DNA of 64,000 bases from Branchiostoma floridae (GCF_000003815.2 NC_049981.1:22411890-22475889); one strand, 5' to 3'. Positions 25,318-39,060 are shown, counted from the first letter of the stretch. The notes: generated by a model not told the origin, from the sequence alone. Program-made: numbers and translations.

Positions 25318-25405
25318 TTGACTTTGAGAGACTTTTTTGTTTGGGGGACTTTGATTTGAGAGACTTCTTGGTTTGAGAGACTTCTTGGTTTGAGGGACTT
25401 CTTGG
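25318..25405. repeat. Short tandem repeat, GAGAGACTTCTTGGTTT type
   Basis: About four imperfect copies of a 20-bp unit related to GAGAGACTTCTTGGTTT follow each other, the last ending GAGGGACTTCTTGGCA. It is a minisatellite in the first intron, with no coding potential. Confidence 0.8.
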
Positions 25406-27935
25406 CATAAAGATGGAGGGGGAGACAGAATACTTGATGTATATACATGTGCCAGTCTTTCTTCTTCACCTGCTATTTTCATGTGCATGTAGAAAAGCCA
25501 AGTATCGCCCATGATATTAGCTTGAAGTAAGCTGGCAGAGATCTATTTATGGAAAAGATATTTGGTCTCTCACTGAAGACTTTCATTAGAAACTTTGTGT
25601 GTTGTTAGGAAATTGTGTATTTTGTAAGATCACACACATCAGTGTATGTGTAATGGTAAATAGGGTCTTCTAGAAGTACTTGAAATGTCTCTTGCTGCTC
25701 ATTTTATTGACTAAGTCCTCTGGGCTCACCTGTGCACAATTAGGAACTTGCAGCAAGACTTTACCTACCTCGCACATATCCAAGGTGACACTTCTTTGAC
25801 AGAAATTATCACAGAAATCATTACGATATCCAGCTGATATTATTCTTATGCAGCTAAATCCAAGGCTCTCAGGTTGGACCGCTTTAGGTGTCAATGAAAG
25901 GGCAGTTATTGCTACCAGGAGCCCCTAGCCTCTCTCGGGCAGGAGTGAATTGTGGAGTTATTACATTTCATTTGTGCTCAACCAGGAGCAATAAGTGCAG
26001 TAATGTAGCCTTTATGAGTTCTCTTATCTGACAACCTTTGCAGACAGAAAAAGGTCAAAGAAAGGAGAAACTCGGATCTTGTGTTCGGATCAGTGGCTGC
26101 TGGAAAATAGATGAAATGCATCGCCTAGTGTGCTGAAAAGAAGAAAGAAAAAGGAGGACTGGCAAAGAAGAAAGGCAACGTTAATCCATATTCCACATTT
26201 TCTTGGCAGTGAGCAACACAGATCTTTTATAGAGTCACTTTGACTTGGTAAAGAGTACACAAGGAAATCCCCCCAATCATTCAAAGTCATGGTTAGAAAG
26301 TGACCGGATTTGTGGGGTAGGGCATTTGGAACAGAAAGTCCTGGGCCGTATTTAGAAGCTGGCGGAGTCAAAATATATCAGTTGGCAGGCTTATGTTATG
26401 GCCCTGGGTGTAGTGTAACACTCTTTATGGACAAGGACACTGTTACAATGAGGTGTTTACAGACTTTGGGTCGTCCTCTTGTGTATCAGATGTTGCTGTC
26501 TATGATATTTGCTGTAACTGAGTATGCTCCGCCTCCCACTGTTGACCCGCACTCTTCAATGTGACCTTCCTGCTCGGTGACCGTTGTTTGTTTGGCTTCA
26601 CTTGGTCGCTCTGGGAAAATCTTACCACATGAAAATGTCACTATAAAAGTCATGTACTGTGTTTCATGGCCCAGGGCCACAAATGCCGCATACTGGAAGA
26701 AAACCAGTTTGTCATGTTAATCACGCGTGTTAGATATCACACTGCATCTTGCTCATGAGTACATATATTGTGATACATCAATGTAGCTTTTTCTTGATAA
26801 GAATATTTTACCTCTATACAAGGCAAGTATTCAAGTTTGGCCATCACAAGAAAAGTGTGTTTTACACTTCAGTTCAACTATGACATCCTTGTGAAAGGAA
26901 AACGGGCATCCCTACAATTTGTGTAGTGTCAAGTGTTGTCCAGAGGAATGACTGGACATCGGAACTGCTCCATTATACCGCACGCATGCCGATGATTCCA
27001 TGTGTTACCAGGATACGGGCGGAGAATTAGGCCGGAATGTATCAGTTGTAGTTGCCAGGGAGCTGCAAGATAAATGGCAGGCAACTGTGTACTGGTCCAC
27101 CGCACCGCGTGAAGGTCAAGCAATGTCGTTTGGGATGTAAATGTTAATGTCAACGGTAATGTTGCTAATATTGAACCACAGTTATCATCAACTTGGCCTC
27201 TTACGTACTTTGGGGTAAACAGTAGCTAAGGGGTTCGAGCGTGAAATATGCTGTATGGTATTTGTTTTGCCACATTGGGTTTTACATGTTACGAAACAGG
27301 AGATGCTGTTGTGTTAAGCATGTAATGTTTTTATGTTTATCAGACATCAATGTTTTTGTTTATCATCGGACATGGTGTCAGTGTTGTTCGTCGTTAAGAT
27401 GTTAGTAAATAGGTTGTTATTGTACGTCGTTAGTGGCTGCTTGTCTTGAGGATTTAGGAGGATCGTGACAAGTAGTGGAGTTGAATTCCTGTGGCAGGTG
27501 GCGATGTGACATAAACTAGAATAACACTTGGCAGAGGCAGATGTCGCCGTAAAATAGAACACTTGTATAAATAGCCGGGCCATCGCTGCATTGAGTTTCT
27601 GACTGGGGTTTCAGATAAAGAAACATGCTGAAGGTCATCCTCAAGGGGTCAGAAATATATGAAGGTGTCATGTGTCAAGGGCACTACCCCCATTGATACT
27701 TCTTTCTATGAATAGCCTTACTATAGCCATCATTGTTGTCCTGTGAACCTAGATGTAACAGCAGCACAGGCACTAGCACAGTATATCAGGCACAGGTCCT
27801 GCATCTGAAAAATTACACAAACTACCTAAACTACCTTGTGGTCATTGCTGATGAAACAGTAAGAAACAAGAATGTCTATTTGGACTTGAATGTCACGGTC
27901 ACAAAAAAACTACTCTAGAGAGAGTATTGTGTATC

Positions 27936-28271
27936 CAGGGCTCGAAATACTTTTTTCTGCATACCTGCACTGCAATATTGAAAATTACCTACACCAGACA
28001 AGTTTCACCTGCACTACTCTAAATTTAGGATGTATGGATCATACTAAAATTGCTCAGGAACCATTGCTTATTCCTTTTATACTTAATATAGGTTGTTAAA
28101 CAGTCATTGCAGGTAATAACAATCCACATACACCTACATTACAGGACATTTATGTTTAAAACCCAGTACATGGACCAGTGCAGGCTAGATGCAGGTAGAC
28201 ACCAGAAATACCTGCACAGCTCCAATTTTACCTGTACTAACCTGCATATGCAGGTGGTATTTCGAGCCCTG
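27936..28271. mobile_element. CAGGGCTCGAAATAC-ended MITE with 5-bp TSD
   Basis: The two ends CAGGGCTCGAAATAC (27936-27950) and GTATTTCGAGCCCTG (28257-28271) are perfect inverted repeats. GTATC occurs directly before (27931-27935) and after (28272-28276), a perfect 5-bp target duplication. The 336-bp interior carries repeated CACCTGCA/TACCTGCA motifs, likely subterminal repeats, and no transposase. The tip CAGGGCTC and the 5-bp duplication match the element at 15680, so both were probably moved by the same hAT-like transposase group. A one-ended relative lies at 47257. Confidence 0.9.
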
Positions 28272-29289
28272 GTATCAAAGATGGTGTGATTTCAATGCCC
28301 ATATGTCGTAAATTGTCATCTCTATGGTAGGAATTTCAGTCACAAAATTATCTTGAAGTGCAGTACTGGTACTTTGACATTCTATAGTTTCTAAATATTT
28401 TTGCAGTATCATACAAGCGTTGCTATTGTTGCATCTTTTGTGATGTTATTATAGCATCAATATGGTACTCTCAAAGATGCAGCAATAGCACTGCTTGTGT
28501 TCCTAAGGGAGAGGAGGATGGGCCCAGACTGCCCTGTCATGATCATTTGTGCTCCCTGCCTTGTCAAATGACAGCAGACCCTAATGCATGGGGAGGATGG
28601 GAAGATAGCTGCAAGGCAAACTGCTAATAGTACCGAGCTTCATACATGAAATCCCGATTTCCGGCCATTAGAGGAAGGTCAAAGTGGGAATGAAGTCCTA
28701 TCTTGTCTGAGATCTAGTTCATACTTCGCAGAAAAGGAAACATCGTAGAGAGATGCATAACTCAAGGTTCTAGTTGGGATTTTGCTTTAGCACAATTCTG
28801 ATGGCAAAGTGACCTATTGGGATCACATAGAAAGGGGGAAGTTAGGCCTATGTAAATTTTGAAAATGGAAAATATGTAAGGTAGTAAAAGTTTGGCATTG
28901 TAAAAGGGTATTCGTATATTGTTAGACCACATGTTTAGGAAGGTTTTCTTGTGAGCTTGAAGGGTGATATCAACATTTTTCAAATTTATTCTTACATAAT
29001 GACAAAAGTAAATACAAACAAATAACCACTACACTAGTTGAAAATGATCATAATGACCCTCAATTTAGCTTGGTAGGCAGAAATGACAGCATGGTGGCTC
29101 ATTACACTAAAACACATTCTGTAGAACCCTGCAACCTAGTGTATACAATACATGACGCTAAGAATTCCAGCTTTTCAGCAATGTTAAAGAGAGGAGGTTG
29201 TGCTAGGATGTTTCTAAGTAGGTTATCATTTTCAGGGAAGATTGAGTTTGGGTTTAGTTGGAAATATTCCACATTTTGGGAAGCCGCCC

Positions 29290-29720
29290 ACTCCTCAAAT
29301 AATGACCTTGTGCGGCACGGCCCAAGTAATCCCGCTCGATGGGGGTGTGGAAATGGACGGGCAGTGTTTCTGCGGCTGAAACCAATAATCCGATGCTAAA
29401 AGCGAGGCGAGAAGACTGGTGCCTCCTAATGGAAGTTGCCAGCTCGCCTTCCTACCCATCATCACTGTAGCGTGCACATCGGATATTGAAACAGGGAAAT
29501 TACGGGCGATACGCCTTGGGACTGACACCCTCTCCTGATGACTATCTTTCGGCGCTGCAATATCCAAGTAATAGCAATTTTATTTCTGCTCGAAATAGTG
29601 TTACGGTCATCCCGGCTTTCCAGTCGTAATTTTTATTAAAATGTCGAGTTTCCCGGGACGCGAATTTGGGGGCCCATCGTTTGCGGGTAATTTAATAGGG
29701 CCGGGTACTGGGGTATTGGA
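29290..29720. promoter_or_regulatory. CpG-retaining intronic island with homeodomain-type sites
   Basis: About 430 bp with unusually many CpGs for this intron (for example GCGGCACGGCC, ACGGGCGATACGC, GGGACGCGAATT) are mixed with AATTTTTATTAAAATG and GGTAATTTAATAGG, which offer TAAT/TTTATTA cores. No frame or splice sites indicate an exon. A conserved intronic enhancer or an unannotated promoter are both possible. Confidence 0.25.
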
Positions 29721-31368
29721 TGGAAGTGTTAAGAGTTGGTGATGGCACTTGTTAGTTCAGGCATGTGCACATTTTCCAGCACAGTGGATCCATCACGGGG
29801 GGAACTCCGCTCGCAATTTCCAGCTAGTATTGGCGCAGGATTGGATGCGTGCATCTTATGGCCCTGGTGGGCCATGAAGATTTGTGGACATGTTCTGAGA
29901 AGCATTCACAGGCAGATGGCAATGAAAAATGGTCTCCTGTTTTGGTCCACAGCTTTCTTTTTATAAATTATACTCAACACTCATTTTCGAATATTAGAGT
30001 CTGGTGCAAGTGAAAATATCAGTGAGGCAGTTAACAACCGAGTGGGATGGAATCGTCTGTTCGTGTGTTTTTTTTCTTTGAGAATAGAAGATGTATGGTT
30101 ATTGGTCCAAGCACACTGCTCTTGAGTGGGAAGGGTGAAGTGATGGTGCCGTTCGTAAATTGAAAAAAACTAATGCATACAGTACCATCATCATTTTCAG
30201 ACTGGCAGTCAATCTTTGTGGTATTATAATCTATTGTTTTGTGTCATACTTTTTTCTAAAAGGGTCGTAATTTTTAGCCAAGTTTTAAAAGAAATACCCA
30301 AATTCCTTTTAGGCATGATGTTAATTATATCCTTGATTTTTTCTGATTTCTTTGAAGATATTGTATGAAAGAAACCTGGTAAAATGTAGATAAATTTTAG
30401 GGGTCATTTGAATAAATTAAACTGGATGATCTGTATCAACCAATTATTATTACCCATACTTACACGCTACTCAACTTTATTTTTTTATGCCTTTTATGAA
30501 CATGAAACATAACCATATACATATTTTATTTTTAACCTTCTTGATACTATAAAACTTGTCTTTTTCATCATCATATTCATCTAGAATTCATTTTATTACA
30601 GAGTTGTACTTAGGGGTAATATATATTAATGGAATAGCATAGACGAAGAATGAAGGACTTGGTTATAGCTTATGGGATGCTCTGAAATACTGCTATTAAG
30701 AATCATAAGAATAAATTATGCAGGTCAAGGAACTAGAGGAGAATCACCTAGTTGATAAGTAGGCAACCATTGTCTTGTCTTGTCTTAGAATTAGAAATAT
30801 TTATATGGATCTCTGTTGTAGCCAAGATGTCATTGATAGTCTTTAAGTTTAACAAATGGCAACTGATCGTAAGAAATAGGTAAAAAGCCAGGACTTGTCA
30901 GTGCTGTATTTTACCATGTAGAGAGCCATGTAGAAATAAAGTTAGGTCTCAGGTCCTTTTACCGTTTCCACTATTATTGGAAAATTTCAAGCATAAACAT
31001 GCTACACGGCATCTTCTTGCTTTGGCCTAAGAAGGAATGTAGTAAGTGATGTAGCATAGGACAGTGACTTAAGAAGTTAGTGAAGGAGGCAGTGGGGGAT
31101 GACATGCACACCTGGTGCCTGACAGGATGCGCTAAGAAGGCACCGGTACCTGGGCACTGTTTGCCAATCATGGTAATTGAAAGATAGGCTCCTGCAGCGG
31201 CGCTTGTGATTTAAAAACCCTGAAAATTGCCTTGCTGGAGTGCCGCACGGCCATGAATGATTCAGGAGATGGGAAATTGCTCCTGTCTCAGTGTTGGTCT
31301 CGAGTAGTCTGTCTTGCCGGGCAGGACATGGCACTGTGATGAAGTAATGATAGTACGTCTGCCCCCTT

Positions 31369-31402
31369 ACCCCCCCCCCCCCTCCACAAACACACACACA
31401 AT
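31369..31402. repeat. Poly-C tract followed by AC repeat
   Basis: A run of about 14 C is followed by TCCACAAACACACACACA. Simple-sequence DNA with no gene significance. It is a likely site of sequencing or replication slippage. Confidence 0.9.
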
Positions 31403-32201
31403 CGAAGCTTAGGAAGCATGTAGAAGCTTGCTTAAAAAGGTGTGTGTGCAAAGGAGTATTTTTGGCGTCACTTCTTTAAGTTTAAGGTTAACGCAGCGTA
31501 CAATTAATGGCAGTAACATCTTTACCTTGGGCGACTCTTTTAGAACCATTGATCAGCGCTAAGATGGCAAAATCCATACCGAAGTCTCTGTGAGACTATT
31601 AACAATGCAGTAGGTCAGGCTCTCTGTGTTTTAACCCCAGAAAATGAAGCCACACACCCGGATGCCAGCGTCTTTGAAGTTTGGCATCTGATAACATTGA
31701 CTTATTCAACATTCCCCTAACCAGCGCGGGCCCCGGTATTATCCAATTTGCAGCGAGTGAGTGTTCTGTTCGGGCAGGGGAAAAGTCCAATTGCCGCAGA
31801 CGTGTAATCAAACCTGAACACCTGGGAGGGCCGGAGAAAACAGCCAGTCAGAGATAACCGCTCTAGATATAACAACCACCCCCCCTCCACTAGCTGAAGA
31901 CAGGAACCGAATTTCGCTACAGTATGATGGACTATGGAAATTGGCCGATGTCCCGCCTTTGAGCGAGATGTTGGAGATTACTTAGCCGGCAGCCCGGAGA
32001 AACCGCGCATCCGTCCGCTCCACCCGAAACGATTAGTTCCTGCTGCTATAGCCGGGAGTAATTCCATTAGAAGGCCGGTACCCCGTTGGTCAACAAGGAA
32101 ATTCGTAGATAACACAGTTTGGGATACGAGCCCTTTCTGTGTCAGGGGTCAGACGGCAAATTTGCACGGCTTTTGTTCGAACGCCGGTTTCAAACTGATT
32201 C

Positions 32202-32325
32202 TTGCAGAAGAAATATCTTTGTTAGCCTTTGGACATAGACATGGTTAGCTTTGGAGAACATGTTGCAGAAATATCTTTGTTAGCCATTGGACATAGACAT
32301 GGTTAGCTATGGATGGAGAAACATG
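32202..32325. repeat. Two-copy tandem duplication, about 60 bp
   Basis: TTGCAGAAGAAATATCTTTG through GACATAGACATGGTTAGCTT and AACATG is repeated directly as TTGCAGAAATATCTTTGTTA through GACATAGACATGGTTAGCTA and AACATG. The copies differ by small insertions. The duplication is recent and intronic. Confidence 0.9.
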
Positions 32326-35037
32326 TTGAAGTAAGGAAAACATTAAGGGGAATAGATAGACAGATATGGCTGGGAGCTTAGATATTCCGTATAATGTTTG
32401 CAGCGATACCAAGGGAGCAATTGCTGCTTTCAGACACATCAACATGCAAAGTGAACTGGATACGGCACAACCTGTATTAGATAAGCAGCATTAGTGTAGA
32501 TTGTATAACTTCAAAGCACACTTGAATGCCTTGGCTGGTTCTCCCCTGCAGTGGTAGTTGGGAGATAGCCAACTTGACAGGTACTGATGCTGGGAAGCTC
32601 CAAGAGAAGATTTCATCTCTTTCTCAAGCTTGGAAAAGCAGAAAGGAACCAGAAATTACAGATGGGAGGGTGGGATGAAGCTTTGATTCTGACAAATGAC
32701 TGATGAATCGTCCTAGAAGATAGCTGGCAACCCAAAGCTGTACTTTTCAAGGCATATAAAGATCATCTCCTCTAAATTGTGAAGCTGAATAATAGCATGT
32801 TCTATTCTTAGACAAAAATACGGCTCTTCTGGCAATGTCTAGCATGATAAAGCCTTGCACTTTTCTTCCCAGTGTGGATTTGCCCAATGCGTGTTCTGCC
32901 AAATATAACGGGGGGAAACTAGTGTAAAGTAACGCAACATTGTTTATTGAAAGCGCTGAAGGTCTTGAAGTGTTGGCCAGAAATTTTGATAGATCTAGTG
33001 GTGAACTTTTTTGGCAAGTTTTCGAACCTGTCTGAGATTGGGGAGTCGTAGGTTAGATGTAACAGGAGGCCACTGGCACTGTACTAAGATCCAGTTGACT
33101 TTTGAAGTCACGGAAGCCCTGGGTGAACTTCACAGTCACGCCCCTGTTTAGTTTGATTTCCCACAAAGTGCCTACTGCCAAGGGCACTAATGTAAAGAGC
33201 AGGTATGTCGCACAAGAGTAGTGATTTAGCCTTCTGGTAGGAGCCTTACACTGTGACATGCAGTAGTGACAACAGAGGGTAAGGTCTCATGAAAAATGTA
33301 GGCCTGTTTTCCTCAGGTGAAGAGGTGACAACACAGGAGAATTTTAGCACCTCGTGAAAGAGCTTTCTTCACGGTTGGATAAGCGTACATTTGAGGGCGT
33401 ATGACTATGAATAAGTAATTGACTGAGTCTGGAAAAACAATTCCTTTTTGACAAATAGAAAAATGTATCTAGTATACTAATATTGTATCCAGTGTCTGAT
33501 AAAAATGTTAGGAAACATTGATTAAGATAGTCCATCTATTGATCTATTCAACATAGTATGAAAAGGAAATTGATTTATCAATGTTAATGGTTTAAGATCC
33601 TCCTCCTTTGATGTTCAATTTCTTGAACATTCTCGATATCTACTTTGACACCATCTTTTTCATCCAAGTTTTTCTCCTGACGTTTCTTTGTACATCTGTT
33701 CAAAGACATTACAGGATGTAACAGACATGTAAAAGTCTTGTTCCTGCGTGAGGTATTGTTTGTTTTATTGCCGATAATGGCCATATGTACGTGTACCATA
33801 AGTGTACACCATGCGAGTCCTATAGTGATGGATGGCTGTGCCTATAGGTGTTTGCGTCCCTGTCATGCAGAGGCTCGCACGCCGGCGGTGAAACCGGTTT
33901 AGACATGGCGGAAAGATTAGTGGTCATGCCAAGACAAATGGAAGCAGGGGATGGAATTGTGGATGAATAATGCTGTTTTGCCGGGTCTCACCCTTGGCTA
34001 AAGCTGTGACAATGGGATTTTCCAAGTATACAGACAGCTTTATCAAGCAGACAGCCCTATTGCTTCTGGCAGTCTAGATGCTGTGTGGGTGTGAAACTAG
34101 GTAGCCCACATATTTGTCAGTGTTGAAATTGGCCATATTTCGCGGTTTTCGGGACCCTTTGATTTAGGTATTTCTTTACCTTGGTTGCAACTATCAAGCT
34201 GCGAGAAAGAGATAATAAAGTCCATTCCCATCATTTTGAGATATCCTCTAGATTGACAATCAAGAAAAACCTATCTAACAACAGCTGAAAGGTACTGAAG
34301 AAGAAACTTAAAATTTGATACATGTGATTAGTTACATGTATCTTCAAAACTTGGTCACTGAAAGCCTTGACAGTTGAAGAGAAACTGCAATATGAGCCAT
34401 AACATGGTATTGGTTAAAACAAGGCAGAGTTTTAAACAATTGCCGTCCATGTCAGTATCACTGCCCAACAACGTAAAGGTAAAAATATTGGTGGCAATCT
34501 CTGTGCACCACAACTGTGAGATCCCATTTGGCTTTACCAGGGTGCAATAGGAAATGACAGTGCTGTCGGGTTGGTCACTGGAGCCGCATTGGCGCTATCA
34601 GGGACAAGTTTTTGCGCCATTATGTTCCACCAAGCAGGTCTTGTGATACATTTGAAACAGACAGGATGTTTTGTTGCCACATCATGATGTTGAAGGATGC
34701 AGCACATTTTATTTTTAGCAGTCTTCCGTTATGAAGGATATTGTATGTTTATACAATACACTTCATTAGATCTTAATTTTTGTGGCCATACAAAAATATG
34801 ACGACATGAAGTGTGACTGAAATGAATATGCCCTAGATCAATAAATGACCACAAGTTTCATGCAATTGTAAGATAAATTGTCAAGCTGAGTACCTTTTAT
34901 ACCATCATATACAGTACCTCCAAGATTTAGATGTCTTGAAAAAAAATCCATCACCTGTCTTTTTTAAAGATGTATGTGTCGTGAAGCTACAGCCTTCTGA
35001 GCTCATCTTAATGACCTGTATGACTTCACTCAGACAA

Positions 35038-35053
35038 ACTGACTTAAGTCAGT
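35038..35053. promoter_or_regulatory. 16-bp perfect palindrome upstream of candidate exon 1c
   Basis: ACTGACTTAAGTCAGT is exactly self-complementary over 16 bp and ends 18 nt before the ATG at 35072. It contains TGACT and AGTCA half-sites like those of bZIP (AP-1/Maf) factors. Its position would suit a promoter-proximal element or a 5' UTR structure if the exon is real. Confidence 0.4.
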
Positions 35054-35071
35054 CTTGACAAAGCTGCGGCC

Positions 35072-35136
35072 ATGGCTGCTGATTTTCCTGCTTCTTTAGA
35101 GGATGATATAGAGGAGTATCAGTGGCCTCGCCCGCG
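35072..35136 (+). CDS. hnRNP gene, candidate alternative first coding exon 1c
   Basis: The ATG at 35072 has an excellent context (GCGGCCATGGCT). It opens the acidic peptide MAADFPASLEDDIEEY followed by QWPRP and a split arginine codon CG, then GTAGAA. The split CG|G is in the same phase as exons 1a and 1b. Splicing to 39061 would give PRPR-KMFVGGLSW in frame. It lies about 4 kb upstream of exon 2. The donor is weak, no family member with this N-terminus comes to mind, and the open frame is short (TAG follows if not spliced). It is therefore a hypothesis. Confidence 0.3.
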
Positions 35137-38100
35137 GTAGAAGATGCGTCGTGTTTCTTAAAAGTTTTGCAGTGCGTCACGTTCCCATTATCGGCCCCCA
35201 ACCCATCCATAAATCATCCACAAAGGTCAGGAGAATGCTGGTTCCCGAGGGCTCTGACATACAAATCTGCAGCCCAGAGTCAAAGGGACGCATTAATATT
35301 TCTTAAGAAGTTGTCAGGAAGGACTTAGTTCCCTTGGAGCCACCATTTATCAAAAGAGAAGTTCCTTTGTCTCCCAGTGATTGTAGCGATAATGGTCGGC
35401 TTTGATTTGCTGTTATTATTGTACCCCGGGGACTGTTGAAGTGGCCTTGGTTACTTGCTAACAGGTAACGTTTCAGAACGGCCATCCCACACACTCTGTT
35501 TCTGTCCGCCGATAACAAGACGCAGCAGCTCCGGTTACCAATCAGAGCTGCTTTTAATCAACGTTACGACCATGTAAAGTGATAGCCGTGGTTTTGGAAG
35601 ATATAATTGGTCCCTTGCTACTTGCTGTATGCAAAGCTGCTGCTCGATGGTTTGTCCATCGATCAGTTTGAACAAATCACAGTGCAGAAGACAGTTTCAA
35701 ATCCCTTTGAGTGGTGGGTGAGATGCCCACAGAGTAATGTTAATATTTTGTGGACTGGCCTTGGCCTCGTTAGACACTCTGAGACCAATTAAAGTTCTCT
35801 GCAAGAGTGCCATACAGTTGGGACCTAATCGGAACCTAGCCGTGTCACAACCCCGGATATACAGTGCTATGTGTGTAGTATAGATATGCTAATGTTGTGA
35901 CATGGAGCAACTGCCAAGTGTCTGCAATACAAGCTTCTGACATGTCACAGACCAACAGACATAAGCATGGTTTAAACCTTTGACTAGGTAAATCTTTTAC
36001 ATACTCGAAGCAGGACCTTGGTAGCCATAATCATGTTGCTTGTTGCTGTTAGAAAAGGCTCCAAAAATGTTTTTTATTAAACTGTATTACAAGGTCAATG
36101 TCCATTCAATATTGCTTACCCAAGTGTTTTTACCCCCACAAGCCTTATATTAGCTTGACGTACAAATTTCAGTTTAAAATCCAGATGTGTGAGCACGACA
36201 GATTTTAGTCTGCTTTGACGGGATATATTTTCCAAAACAGGTTTGCCAGGAGCAATAGGTCATCCTTGCTTTTAAGGAACTCCGAAGTCTTTGTCAGGTA
36301 ATGGCTATGGATTAGGTGTCGGGGTGGTGGAAAGGCCAAAGATAGAGAGCAGATCGTATGAATCTTCTTATGCAGATGTTTTCTGATCCCCTGCCGTGCC
36401 AGGAGGCCAGGGTTCTGTTACTCAGCAGCTAAACTACTTATGAAGACGTAATCCGGGTGAATTACAGCCCACGGCAGTGTTGTCTTTCAGTTTCGTCCAC
36501 ACCGTTTCATAGTTTTGTGCACAGTAGGGCTGTGCTATAGGTGAGAGTGTCGTTATATAAAGGATCACAGTCAACCTGACTTTGAGTGTTGCCCATGGTG
36601 CTGAAATGCTGACTATTGTTGTATCCATGTCAGTGGTGCTTTCCGTCAAACATTATCTCCGTTATGGCTTGCCAACTGAACAGTCAAGACTGGGTATTTG
36701 GTTATATATGAGAATTAAAGATTATGGAAGGCAGCCAAGTGTAAAAGGAGTGGTTTAGCTACGTACACTATCAAGTTCCCATCTAATTGCTCACACCACA
36801 GTAAGGATTAAGAAAGTTTTCTTACCTGAGGGCATGTTTCATCATTGAAAGATGGCAGGGATTACGTCAGCCCAGATTTTGTGACAGTATTGGATGGTAC
36901 TGAATATCGTCAAAAGGAACCCTTAAGGAGATCTCCAGGCAGTCGTTTAAATGTTTGCTCGGGGGCTTTTCTTCCATTTTCGGAGAATTGATAGGCATTA
37001 TGGAGTGGTATTAGGATGCAAAGGGTGAAGCTGGTTTATTTCTTATGGCCCCCATTGAATGATGATCATAGTATAACAGGCCGGACAAGCATTTCGTCAT
37101 AAATTTCCGCCCAGTTTGTGATTACTTAAAAGCTCAACCCCAGGCAATCTTTTCCTAGTTACAGGTCGTACCGAGATTACATTGCAAATAAGGTTATAAA
37201 TTCTGCTAATGTGAATTGGGGAAATCATCTAACGTCGGGTATAGGCTATGCGATCCAGCCTATAAAATAAGGCTCTCAAGTCCTCACAAGATATGAGGAA
37301 GACTGTGAGGAAGAAGAGTACGTGTAGGGAGCCGTATTTTCTAAACGATTCGCACGCCATCATTCTTTCTGGACACATTTACACACCATCTACAGTTGAT
37401 AAAGCGAGAGATCCATTGCTGCGAAGTGTTGGGTTTCAGTTAAGTGAAATCTTAATGTGGCCATCCTGTGCGTGTCTGTGTCTACTGTGTCTCTTAAGAA
37501 AATTGCTCGAGTCTTCTGCCGTATCTCGACACTTCAGAAGACTGCAGAAGTGAGATCTTGTCTTTGGAATGTTCTGTTCGACAGTCGTTACGAAGGCACA
37601 AACTGCTCAGATGAGCTGCGCGCCCGATTTTGATGAGGAATTAGGCCGAGTACTGATGGTAACGTGCCATTTCTCAAGTTAAAACACCCCACCAGGACCC
37701 ATTTCTATTGCCGCTAATCAGCCATCTGAAAGAGCACCCAGTCAAGAGTGTGAAGCTCGTTAAAGCGAAACCCTCTCAGCAAATGAGGGTCAAGGGTTTC
37801 CAGTTCTGCATCCAGAACCCAGGCTCCGGTGTCATACGTACGGCGTGTAGAGGAAGAAATGTTACTTTTGCGTGTATTCCTTCGATGGAGAAAAGTCGGA
37901 GCCTTGCTCTGACGTGGTGAGATGGGTTGCATAATTCCTCTTGGAAGGAGGCTTAAAGCAGTCCTGTGTACAACATAAAGGCATATTCAGGCATATGAGC
38001 AAATCAAATAACATCAAAAAATTTGAAAGAATGTCCGTGGACTGAAAAAGCGTGTGCAGGGCCGCATTGCACTTGCAGCTATTGATTGAAAAAATGCCAC

Positions 38101-38842
38101 ACACAACGCCCTGGCTGGTTTTCCTTTATACACACGTGGACTTGCACACACTCGACAGAAACCACGTTTTTTGGCTCCCGCAGCGCAAGCAATTTAGTGG
38201 GAGGTAAAAGTTGGAAGACTCATCACGCCAGGAATATGCCTGTGTGTCAGGCCGGGATGGATATCTACGGTTCATTGGCGACAAACAGAGAAACAGCCCC
38301 AATCTCCTCCTGGCACATTTTTACAGCCGGGACATCTAACTTTTATAGAATTTCCAATAAAGTTGGTAAATTTACTTCTCCACGCAATCATCCCGTGGTG
38401 ATGTTTTCATTTCGCAGACTGAGTCCGTTCACTTAACGCGAAAAGCCCCACTGTGCTTTGGCATATGAAGTGCTGCACTGAAACGTGTCTGGTAGCCTTA
38501 ATGTATCTATCATTCTACGAGCTGAGACTATGGAAGTGTGATGAACAAAGCATGGTGGTGCATGTTGTATTTTCATATCGCTACCATGATACAATTATTT
38601 AAAGCTGCACCTTTGTGTATTGATTTGTAATAAGTGCATTTTTTTTTCACTGGAAAATTGATACACTTCTACAAAAGAACCACCTTGCCCATATGACCAC
38701 TTTGTGACGTTGCCTTGGATATTATTCCCCATTGACAGAAGAATATTATTGGTCCCCTGAGTGGTCTTCATGCACAGTTTTGAAAGATGTATAGTTTAGA
38801 AAGAATTAAATGTGTTCCCATCTTGAACTTACAACAGTATTT

Positions 38843-38863
38843 TACTAGCATTTACTGCTAGTA
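38843..38863. repeat. Perfect short hairpin upstream of exon 2
   Basis: TACTAGCA and TGCTAGTA are exact complements around the 5-nt loop TTTAC, about 200 nt upstream of the exon 2 acceptor. In the pre-mRNA this would form a small stem-loop. Any effect on splicing is unknown. Confidence 0.6.
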
Positions 38864-39060
38864 TCAATATTAAGGAATTGTACAAAATGTAGCGGAAGAC
38901 ATATTGGGTAAATTTCCATCAATGCATGTTTTTGTGTCATTTTTTGATATTCCTTCATAGCAATGACCCCATACAGTTAACAAATGGCGGCATGTTGCAT
39001 GCAAAATCCTTATCCTTGGTGTCGCTGCTCCTAACGCAGCATTCCCTCTGACCTCTGCAG

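Larger units (their letters stand above)
10974..39060 (+). other. First intron of the hnRNP gene (about 28 kb)
   Basis: This lies between the exon 1b donor and the acceptor CCTCTGCAG at 39052-39060. No second gene inside it is supported on either strand. It holds two CAGGGCTC-ended transposons, several tandem repeats, a candidate alternative first exon at 35072 and CpG-retaining islands, all listed separately. The stretches 10974-15674, 17092-19200, 21116-25317, 25406-27930, 28277-29289, 29721-31368, 32326-35037 and 35137-38842 otherwise show only ordinary intron sequence, apart from a 30-bp duplication near 23349-23395. A first intron this long usually holds enhancers. Confidence 0.8.
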
